NCBI RefSeq assembly: GCF_030731085.1
Contig: NZ_JASNFN010000001.1
Location: forward strand, 372,001 to 436,000
DNA length: 64,000 nucleotides
Direction: 5' to 3'
From: Blastococcus carthaginiensis
GTDB taxonomy: Bacteria; Actinomycetota; Actinomycetes; Mycobacteriales; Geodermatophilaceae
The position numbers and the translations under genes were made by a program. The notes under the pieces are model-generated. The model saw nothing but the letters and a program-made list of their open reading frames with translations, was not told where the DNA came from and did no database searches. Below are positions 57,479 to 64,000 of the stretch, one piece after another (position 1 is the first letter of the stretch; the number at the start of each line of letters is the position of its first letter).

Positions 57479-58807
57479 ATGCCCCTCACCCCTGTCCTCA
57501 CCGCCCGCTGGGGCGCCGAGAACTCGTGGCGGCTGTCGACCTACGAGCGGCTCGACGGCTACTCGGCCCTGCGCACGGCGCTGTCGACGGCGCCCGACGA
57601 GCTGGTCGCCATGGTCAAGGACTCCGGTCTGCGCGGCCGCGGCGGCGCCGGCTTCCCGACCGGAATGAAGTGGAGCTTCATCCCGCAGCCCAAGCCGGGA
57701 GAGGAGCCCACCGGCCCGGCGGCCATGCCCAAGTACCTGGTGGTGAACGCCGACGAGGGGGAGCCTGGCACCTGCAAGGACCTCCCGTTGATGATGGCCG
57801 ACCCGCACTCCCTCATCGAGGGCGTGATCATCTCTGCCTACGCGATCCGCTCGCAGTTCGCCGTCATCTACGTGCGCGGCGAGGCCGTGCACGCCCACCG
57901 GCGGCTGCTCAACGCCGTGGGGGAGGCCTACGCCGCCGGCTACCTCGGCACCGACATCCTCGGCTCCGGCTACGACCTCGAGCTGGTCGTGCACGCGGGC
58001 GCCGGCGCCTACATCTGCGGCGAGGAGACGGCGCTGCTGGACTCCCTGGAGGGCTACCGCGGTCAGCCCCGGCTCAAGCCGCCGTTCCCCGCCGTCGCCG
58101 GCCTCTACGGCGCCCCGACGGTGATCAACAACGTCGAGACGCTGGCCAGCGTGCCGTTCGTCGTCCGCGGCGGGCCTGCGTGGTTCAAGGCGTTCGGGCC
58201 GGAGAAGTCGCCCGGGCCGAAGATCTACTCGCTGTCGGGCCGGGTGGTGCGGCCGGGCCAGTACGAGGCCCCCATGGGCACGACGATGCGCGAGCTGCTG
58301 GAGATGGCCGGCGGCGTCCGTCCCGGCCACGAGCTCAAGTTCTGGACGCCGGGCGGCTCGTCGACGCCGTACTTCACCGCCGAGCACCTCGACGTGCCGC
58401 TGGACTTCGACTCGGTCGCCGCCGCGGGCTCGATGCTCGGCACCACCGCGCTCATGGTGTTCGACGAGACCGACTCGATCGTCGAGGCCACCTTGCGGTT
58501 CACCCAGTTCTACGCGCACGAGAGCTGCGGCAAGTGCACCCCCTGCCGCGAGGGCACCTACTGGCTGGTCCAGGTGCTCCAGCGGCTGGTCGACGGGCAG
58601 GGCACCGCCGCCGACCTGGACCTGCTGACCGACACCTGCGACAACATCCTCGGCCGCTCGTTCTGCGCCCTGGGGGACGGCGCCACCAGCTGCATCTCCA
58701 GCTCGCTGCAGTACTTCCGGGACGACTACGTCGCCCTGCTGCCCGCCGAGGAGCAGGCCCGCCTGGGCCGGTCGCTCCGCCTCGAGCCGGTGGGAGCCGC
58801 CTCGTGA
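57479..58807 (+). CDS. nuoF: NADH-quinone oxidoreductase subunit F
   Basis: NuoF binds NADH, FMN and cluster N3 and starts the electron path of complex I. The 442-residue protein has the NADH/FMN motif GLRGRGGAGFPTGMKWSF (about 47-64), NADEGEPGTCKDLP (about 91-104), GAGAYICGEETALLDSLEG (about 176-194), and the [4Fe-4S] motif ESCGKCTPCREGT (about 349-361) with the last Cys near 400. Complete. GTGA overlap with nuoG. Confidence 0.96.
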   Translation: MPLTPVLTARWGAENSWRLSTYERLDGYSALRTALSTAPDELVAMVKDSGLRGRGGAGFPTGMKWSFIPQPKPGEEPTGPAAMPKYLVVNADEGEPGTCKDLPLMMADPHSLIEGVIISAYAIRSQFAVIYVRGEAVHAHRRLLNAVGEAYAAGYLGTDILGSGYDLELVVHAGAGAYICGEETALLDSLEGYRGQPRLKPPFPAVAGLYGAPTVINNVETLASVPFVVRGGPAWFKAFGPEKSPGPKIYSLSGRVVRPGQYEAPMGTTMRELLEMAGGVRPGHELKFWTPGGSSTPYFTAEHLDVPLDFDSVAAAGSMLGTTALMVFDETDSIVEATLRFTQFYAHESCGKCTPCREGTYWLVQVLQRLVDGQGTAADLDLLTDTCDNILGRSFCALGDGATSCISSSLQYFRDDYVALLPAEEQARLGRSLRLEPVGAAS

Positions 58808-61314
58808 CACTCACCCCCACCAGCCCCGACCCCGCGCCGGCCGTCCCACCCGGGGCGCCCGGCCCGCACACCCCCGAGGACGCCGTCCGCTGCACGATCG
58901 ACGGCTTCGACGTCGCCGTGCCGAAGGGGACGCTGATCATCCGGGCCGCCGAGATGATCGGCGTGCAGATCCCGCGGTTCTGCGACCACCCGCTGCTCGA
59001 GCCCGTCGGGGCCTGCCGGCAGTGCCTGGTCGAGGTGGAGGGGCAGCGCAAGCCCGCCGCCTCCTGCACCATGCCGGTCACCGAGGGCATGGTCGTGAAG
59101 ACCCAGCTCTCCAGCCCGGTCGCCGACAAGGCGCAGCAGGGCACCATGGAGCTGCTGCTGATCAACCACCCGCTGGACTGCCCGGTCTGCGACAAGGGCG
59201 GCGAGTGCCCCCTGCAGAACCAGGCGATGAGCAACGGCCGGGCCGAGAGCCGGTTCGAGGGGGAGAAGCGCACCTACCCCAAGCCGCTGCCCATCAGCAG
59301 CGAGATCCTGCTCGACCGCGAGCGCTGCGTGCTCTGCGCCCGCTGCACCCGGTTCTCCCAGCAGGTGGCCGGTGACCCGTTCATCGAGCTCTTCGAGCGG
59401 GGCGCCCTGGAGCAGGTCGCGATCTACGAGGACGAGCCGTTCGAGTCCTACTTCTCCGGCAACACCACCCAGATCTGCCCGGTCGGCGCGCTCACCAGCG
59501 CGCAGTACCGGTTCCGCGCCCGCCCGTTCGACCTGCGCAGCGAGCCCAGCGTCTGCGAGCACTGCGCCTCGGGCTGCGCCATGCGCGCCGACTACCGGCG
59601 CGGCAAGGTCACCCGCCGGCTGGCCGGGGACGATCCCGCGGTCAACGAGGAGTGGACCTGCGACAAGGGGCGCTACGCCTTCCGCTACGCCACCGCCAAC
59701 GAGCGGCTGACCACCCCGCTGGTGCGGCGGGACGGCCGGCTGGAGCCCGCGTCCTGGCCCGAGGCCTGGGCGGCGGCGGCCGACGGCCTGCGCCGCGCCC
59801 GTGCCGAGGGCGGCGTCGGCGTGCTGCCCGGCGGCCGGCTCACGTTCGAGGACGCCTACGCCTGGGCCACCTTCGCCCGGGTCGCGCTGGGCACCAACGA
59901 CGTCGACGCCCGGGCCCGCGCCCACTCGGCCGAGGAGCTGGCCTTCCTCGGCGCGACGGTGGCCGGCACCGGCCCCGCGACCGGTGCGGTGACCTACGAC
60001 GACGTGGGCTCGGCCCCGGCGGTGCTGCTGGCCGGGCTGGAGCCCGAGGAGGAGTCGCCGATCCTCTTCCTCCGCCTCCGCCGGGCGGTGCGCACCGGCG
60101 GGCTCGCCGTCTTCGACCTGGCGCCCTTCGCCACCCGGGCGACCGCGAAGCTGCAGGCCACGGTGCTCACGACGGTGCCGGGCGCGGAGGCCCGGTCGCT
60201 GCACGCGCTCGCCGAGGGCAGCTGGGGCGGACCCGCGGTCGAGGCCCTGCGGCAGCCGGGGGCGGTGCTGCTCGCCGGTGAGCGGCTGGCCGAGGCGCCG
60301 GGCGCGCTCACCGCGCTGCTGGCGCTGGCCCGCGTGACCGGCGCCCGCGTGGCCTGGGTCCCCCGCCGGGCCGGGGAGCGGGGTGCGGTGGAGGCCGGCG
60401 CCCTGCCCACGCTGCTGCCCGGCGGCCGCGCCGTCGACGACCCCGCCGCCCGCGCCGAGGTGGCCGCGGTGTGGGGCGTGGACCCCGCCGCCGTGCCCGA
60501 CGCGCCCGGCCGCGACGTCACCGGCATCCTCACCGCCGCCTGCGCCGGCCGGCTGCCCGGCCTGCTCGTCGGCGGCGTCGACCCCGCGGACCTGCCCGAC
60601 CCGGCGCTCGCGCTGGCGGCGCTGGACGCGGCGGCGTTCGTCGTGAGCCTGGAGATGTTCCCGACGGAGGTGACCGAGCGCGCCGACGTCGTCCTGCCGG
60701 TGGCGTCGGCATCGGAGAAGGCCGGGAGCTACCTGGACTGGGAGGGCCGGCTGCGCTCCTTCGACGCCACGCTGCACGGCACGGGGCGGCTGGGTGACGG
60801 CCGGGTGCTGCACGGCCTCGCGGAGGCGATGGACGTGGACCTGCGACTCCCCGCGCCGGAGGTCGCGCGGGCCGCGCTCGCGGCGCTGGGTGCCCGCCGC
60901 CCGGCCGCCGGCGGACCGCTGCCCGACATCGCACCGCCGGACGCCCCGGCGCTGCGCGAGGACGAGGCGGTGCTCGCCTCCTGGCGCCAGTTGCTCGACG
61001 TCGGCACGCTGCAGCGCGACGAGCCCGAGCTCGCCGGCACCGCCCGGCCCCCGGTGGCCCGCATCGGCGCCGCCACCGCCGCCCGCCTGGGCCTCACCGA
61101 CGGCGACCGGCTGACCGTCAGCGGGGCGACCGGCTCGGTGAGCCTCCCGGTGGCGGTCACCGCGATGCCCGAGCAGGTGGTGTGGCTGCCGATGCGCTCA
61201 CCCGGCAGCGAGGTGCGGACGGCGCTGGGCACCGGGCCCGGCGGCGTCGTCCGGCTGTCGGCCGCCCCGGTGCCGACCGGCGCCACGACGCACCCGCTGG
61301 GGGACGTGCGATGA
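58804..61314 (+). CDS. nuoG: NADH-quinone oxidoreductase subunit G
   Basis: NuoG carries several iron-sulphur clusters of the peripheral arm. The 836-residue protein has an N-terminal [2Fe-2S] domain (FCDHPLLEPVGACRQCLVEV, about 59-78), the HxxxCxxC motif HPLDCPVCDKGGECPLQ (about 122-138), CVLCARCTRFSQ and QICPVGALTS for cluster ligands, and the extra N7 cluster motif CEHCASGC..CDKG (about 256-290) present in bacterial but not mitochondrial enzymes. The molybdopterin-like C-terminal domain follows (about 300-836). GTG overlaps nuoF; ATGA overlap with nuoH. Confidence 0.95.
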   Translation: MTLTPTSPDPAPAVPPGAPGPHTPEDAVRCTIDGFDVAVPKGTLIIRAAEMIGVQIPRFCDHPLLEPVGACRQCLVEVEGQRKPAASCTMPVTEGMVVKTQLSSPVADKAQQGTMELLLINHPLDCPVCDKGGECPLQNQAMSNGRAESRFEGEKRTYPKPLPISSEILLDRERCVLCARCTRFSQQVAGDPFIELFERGALEQVAIYEDEPFESYFSGNTTQICPVGALTSAQYRFRARPFDLRSEPSVCEHCASGCAMRADYRRGKVTRRLAGDDPAVNEEWTCDKGRYAFRYATANERLTTPLVRRDGRLEPASWPEAWAAAADGLRRARAEGGVGVLPGGRLTFEDAYAWATFARVALGTNDVDARARAHSAEELAFLGATVAGTGPATGAVTYDDVGSAPAVLLAGLEPEEESPILFLRLRRAVRTGGLAVFDLAPFATRATAKLQATVLTTVPGAEARSLHALAEGSWGGPAVEALRQPGAVLLAGERLAEAPGALTALLALARVTGARVAWVPRRAGERGAVEAGALPTLLPGGRAVDDPAARAEVAAVWGVDPAAVPDAPGRDVTGILTAACAGRLPGLLVGGVDPADLPDPALALAALDAAAFVVSLEMFPTEVTERADVVLPVASASEKAGSYLDWEGRLRSFDATLHGTGRLGDGRVLHGLAEAMDVDLRLPAPEVARAALAALGARRPAAGGPLPDIAPPDAPALREDEAVLASWRQLLDVGTLQRDEPELAGTARPPVARIGAATAARLGLTDGDRLTVSGATGSVSLPVAVTAMPEQVVWLPMRSPGSEVRTALGTGPGGVVRLSAAPVPTGATTHPLGDVR

Positions 61315-62780
61315 CTCCGTGGGCCTCGCCCGAGCAGCCGACGCTGGCCGACTTCGGCCAGGACGTCTGGTGGATCGTGCTGATCAAGGTGGTCGGCGTC
61401 TTCGCCGTCCTGGTGCTGATGACGCTGTTCGCCATCGTCCTCGAGCGCAAGGTCGTCGCCCGCATGCAGCAGCGGACCGGCCCCAACCGCGTCGGGCCGC
61501 GCGGCTCGCTGCAGAGCCTCGCCGACGGGCTGAAGCTGGCGTTCAAGGAAGACATCATGCCGGCGCTGGCGGACAAGCCGGTCTACTTCCTGGCCCCGGT
61601 GATCGCGACCATCCCGGCGTTCGTCGCCTTCTCGGTCATCCCGATGGGGCCGGTCGTCAGCATCTTCGGCGAGCAGACGCCGCTGCAGCTGACCGACGCC
61701 CCGATCGGGGTGCTGATCATCCTGGCCATGTCGGCCATGGGCATCTACGGCATCGTCCTCGGCGGCTGGGCCTCGGGCTCGACCTACCCGCTGCTGGGCA
61801 GCATGCGCAGCGCGGCCCAGATGATCAGCTACGAGATCGCGATGGGGCTCTCCATCGTGGCGGTCTTCCTGTACGCCGGGTCGATGTCGACGTCGGAGAT
61901 CGTCGCGGCCCAGGCCGACGGCAACGAGGTCTCCTTCTTCGGGCTCGAGTTCACCGGCCCCAGCTGGTACGTCGTGCTGCTGCCGGTCTCCTTCGTCATC
62001 TACGTCATCGCCGTCGTCGGCGAGACCAACCGCGCGCCCTTCGACCTCCCCGAGGCGGAGAGCGAGCTCGTCGGTGGCTTCCACACCGAGTACTCGTCGC
62101 TGAAGTTCGCGCTGTTCTTCCTCGCCGAGTACATCAACATGGTCACCGTCTCGGCGCTGGCCGCCACCCTCTTCCTCGGGGGTTGGCGGGCGCCCTGGCC
62201 GCTCTCGATCTGGGACGGCGCGAACAGCGGCTGGTGGCCGCTGCTGTGGTTCTTCCTCAAGGTCGTCGCCGCGCTGTTCGTCTTCATCTGGCTGCGCGGC
62301 ACCCTGCCCCGGCTGCGCTACGACCAGTTCATGCGCTTCGGCTGGAAGGTGCTGGTCCCGGTCGCGCTGGTGTGGATCCTCGTCGTCGCCACGATGCGGA
62401 CCGTGTCCCGCGAGGCCGACCTCTCCACCGGCCAGGTGGCCCTGTTCGTCGGCGTCCCCGTCGCGGTGCTGGTGCTGCTCGGCCTGGCGGTGGCGAGCCG
62501 GACGGCCAACAGGGACACCCGGGTCATGGCCGAGGAGGCCGCGGCCGGGGGCGTGCACGCCGCCGACCCCGAGCCCGAGGTGCTGCCGCCGGCCGACGGG
62601 GGGCGGCGCCCGGCCGGCGCACCGAGCCGGTCGGGGGGCGGCTTCCCCGTCCCGCCGATGGACCTCGTGGTGCCGCCCTCCCCGCGGCTGCGCCGCGAGC
62701 CGGTCGCCACCGACGGCACGGTCGTCGGCACCGGACGGCGAACGACCCCGACCACTTCCCAGGAGGACGGCGATGAGTGA
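61311..62780 (+). CDS. nuoH: NADH-quinone oxidoreductase subunit H
   Basis: NuoH forms the base of the quinone tunnel and links the arms of complex I. The 489-residue protein has about nine helices up to residue ~400, with FAIVLERKVVARMQQRTGPNRVGPRG (about 42-67), LKLAFKEDIMPA, SMRSAAQMISYEIAMGLS and VGETNRAPFDLPEAESELVGGFHTEYSS (about 238-265). The last ~85 residues are a Pro/Gly/Arg-rich disordered tail, longer than in proteobacteria but usual in actinobacteria. It overlaps nuoI by 8 bp. Confidence 0.96.
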   Translation: MTPWASPEQPTLADFGQDVWWIVLIKVVGVFAVLVLMTLFAIVLERKVVARMQQRTGPNRVGPRGSLQSLADGLKLAFKEDIMPALADKPVYFLAPVIATIPAFVAFSVIPMGPVVSIFGEQTPLQLTDAPIGVLIILAMSAMGIYGIVLGGWASGSTYPLLGSMRSAAQMISYEIAMGLSIVAVFLYAGSMSTSEIVAAQADGNEVSFFGLEFTGPSWYVVLLPVSFVIYVIAVVGETNRAPFDLPEAESELVGGFHTEYSSLKFALFFLAEYINMVTVSALAATLFLGGWRAPWPLSIWDGANSGWWPLLWFFLKVVAALFVFIWLRGTLPRLRYDQFMRFGWKVLVPVALVWILVVATMRTVSREADLSTGQVALFVGVPVAVLVLLGLAVASRTANRDTRVMAEEAAAGGVHAADPEPEVLPPADGGRRPAGAPSRSGGGFPVPPMDLVVPPSPRLRREPVATDGTVVGTGRRTTPTTSQEDGDE

Positions 62781-63396
62781 GAGCCGCAGCGGCGACCGGG
62801 ACCCGGCCGTGCGCGGGAGCGCCGAGGTCGAGCGCCCGCAGGGGGCGACGGCCGCACGCCCCGCCGCGCGCCCCGCCCTGCGCGACCGGCTGGTGCCGGC
62901 GCCCGCCCAGGGCTTCGGCGTCACCTTCGCGCAGATGTTCCGCACCGTGACCACCGAGCAGTACCCCTTCGAGCCCAAGGTGACCAAGCCGCGCTACCAC
63001 GGGCGGCACGTGCTCAACCGGCACCCCGACGGGCTGGAGAAGTGCGTCGGCTGCGAGCTGTGCGCGTGGGCGTGCCCCGCGGACGCCATCTACGTCGAGG
63101 GCGGCGACAACACCGAGGACGCCCGCTTCTCGCCGGGTGAGCGGTACGGCGCGGTCTACCAGATCAACTACCTGCGCTGCATCTTCTGCGGGCTGTGCAT
63201 CGAGGCCTGCCCCACCCGCTCGCTGACGATGAGCAACGACTTCGAGCTGGCCGACGACAACCGGCGCGACCTGATCTACACCAAGGAGCAGCTCATGGCC
63301 CCGCTCCTGCCGGGCATGGAGCAGCCTCCGCATCCGATGCGCCTCGGCGACGACGAGAAGGACTACTACCTGCGCGAACCGGAGGTGCGGTCGTGA
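62773..63396 (+). CDS. nuoI: NADH-quinone oxidoreductase subunit I
   Basis: NuoI carries two [4Fe-4S] clusters (N6a, N6b). The 207-residue protein has a charged N-terminal tail (about 1-35), then GVTFAQMFRTVTTEQYPFE and the two ferredoxin motifs CVGCELCAWACPADAIYVEG (about 95-114) and CIFCGLCIEACPTRSLTMS (about 137-155). All eight cysteines are present. Overlap with nuoJ is 4 bp (GTGA). Confidence 0.96.
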   Translation: MSESRSGDRDPAVRGSAEVERPQGATAARPAARPALRDRLVPAPAQGFGVTFAQMFRTVTTEQYPFEPKVTKPRYHGRHVLNRHPDGLEKCVGCELCAWACPADAIYVEGGDNTEDARFSPGERYGAVYQINYLRCIFCGLCIEACPTRSLTMSNDFELADDNRRDLIYTKEQLMAPLLPGMEQPPHPMRLGDDEKDYYLREPEVRS

Positions 63397-64000
63397 CGCC
63401 GGACGCCACCCTCGTCGTCGGCACCGGCGAGGCCGTCGTCTTCTGGATCCTCGGCCCGCTCTCCCTGGCCGGCGCCCTGGGCATGGTGCTCAGCCGCAAC
63501 GCCGTCCACTCGGCGCTGTGGCTGGTGCTGACGATGCTGTCGCTGGGCGTCTTCTACGTCGTCCAGTCCGCGCCCTTCCTCGGCGCCGTGCAGATCATCG
63601 TCTACACCGGCGCGATCATGATCCTGTTCCTCTTCGTGCTCATGCTGGTCGGCCGAGACTCCTCGGACTCCGTGGTCGAGACCCTCCGCGGGCAGCGGGT
63701 GGCGGCGACGCTGCTGGGCATCGGGTTCGCCGCGCTCGTCGGCGCCGGCATCGCCCGGGCGACCCAGGACCTGCCCGTGGTGGGGCTCGAGGGGGTGCAG
63801 GCCGGGCCCGGCGGGCCGGCGGCCGGCAACGTCGAGGCGATCGCCGCGCTGCTCTACACCCGCTACCTGCTGGCCTTCGAGGTCACCGGGGCGCTGCTGA
63901 TCGTCGCCGCCGTCGGCGCGCTGGTCTTCACCCAGGCCGAGCGCGCACCCGGCAGCCGCAAGGGCCAGAAGGAGCTGTCGCGGGCGCGGTTCCTCACCGA
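63393..64000 (+). CDS. nuoJ: NADH-quinone oxidoreductase subunit J, 3' end outside window
   Basis: NuoJ is a membrane-arm subunit of complex I. The first 202 codons are visible, with helices at about 11-32, 38-58, 62-84, 97-118 and 158-180. Conserved LSRNAVHSALWLVLTMLSLGVFY (about 32-54) and AVQIIVYTGAIMILFLFVLMLVG (about 66-88, with the pi-bulge region YTGAI) are present. The GTG at 63393 overlaps nuoI by 4 bp. The frame is still open at the window edge, so nuoK-N presumably follow. Confidence 0.95.
   Translation, partial: MTPDATLVVGTGEAVVFWILGPLSLAGALGMVLSRNAVHSALWLVLTMLSLGVFYVVQSAPFLGAVQIIVYTGAIMILFLFVLMLVGRDSSDSVVETLRGQRVAATLLGIGFAALVGAGIARATQDLPVVGLEGVQAGPGGPAAGNVEAIAALLYTRYLLAFEVTGALLIVAAVGALVFTQAERAPGSRKGQKELSRARFLT

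Overview
The window is one continuous stretch of very GC-rich (roughly 75% by eye) actinobacterial chromosome. GTG starts, 4-bp start/stop overlaps (ATGA, GTGA) and leaderless promoters are common. Mycothiol synthesis (mshA), menaquinone synthesis, a SenX3-RegX3 pair, bS22, BldN/RsbN-type and BldC-like regulators and a DUF222/HNH gene point to a Geodermatophilaceae-like organism (Blastococcus, Geodermatophilus or Modestobacter). The family assignment is inferred from gene content, not from a marker-gene search. Gene order closely follows the Mycobacterium tuberculosis Rv0475-Rv0561 region, with the nuo operon added downstream of the geranylgeranyl reductase gene. No rRNA, tRNA, CRISPR array, prophage or insertion sequence was recognised.

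Region 1 (1-21 kb): tail of an HbhA-like gene, DUF2516 and PspC proteins, two methyltransferase-fold genes, murB, an SDR, the mshA-ybjN-MFS operon, an alpha-oxoamine synthase, gpmA, phoU, senX3-regX3, small genes, a GlxA/AraC regulator, an Rv0495c-like gene with a 27-bp tandem repeat, ppx, a membrane protein, a DJ-1/PfpI protein, proC and a BldC-like gene. Phosphate control stands out: phoU and senX3-regX3 are divergent, with three PHO-box-like heptamers between them.

Region 2 (21-28 kb): the 32-residue ribosomal protein bS22, an NAD-dependent epimerase, an acyltransferase, a SerB-like HAD phosphatase, an RsbN-like anti-sigma factor with a BldN-like sigma factor, an acyl-CoA ligase and a glutaredoxin-like protein.

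Region 3 (28.4-40.8 kb): a tightly packed rex-hemA-hemC-hemD/cobA-hemB-hemL-ccsX(tlpA)-ccdA-resB-ccsB operon. It makes haem and attaches it to c-type cytochromes. A Rex operator lies in the promoter.

Region 4 (41-51.6 kb): Lrp regulator, DUF4229, menaquinone genes menA, menE, menC, menD, menF, menG (menB and menH are not here), a frameshifted DUF222/HNH gene, a 48-codon proline-rich gene and a phosphoribosyltransferase. Region 5 (51.6-64 kb): geranylgeranyl reductase followed by nuoA-nuoJ (nuoJ runs off the end), with a perfect Rex operator in front. Regions 3-5 therefore form a respiration block supplying haem, cytochrome c, quinone and complex I. NADH/NAD+ is likely sensed by Rex at both ends.

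Beyond the genes, the window holds several intergenic and in-gene repeats: GGA-triloop hairpin elements, CCGCGGTG-plus-hairpin elements at gene 3' ends, a streptomycete-type GC-rich palindrome twice inside the nuo operon, an 18-C tract next to a 21-bp hairpin, and 27-bp in-frame tandem repeats in hemA and in the Rv0495c-like gene.
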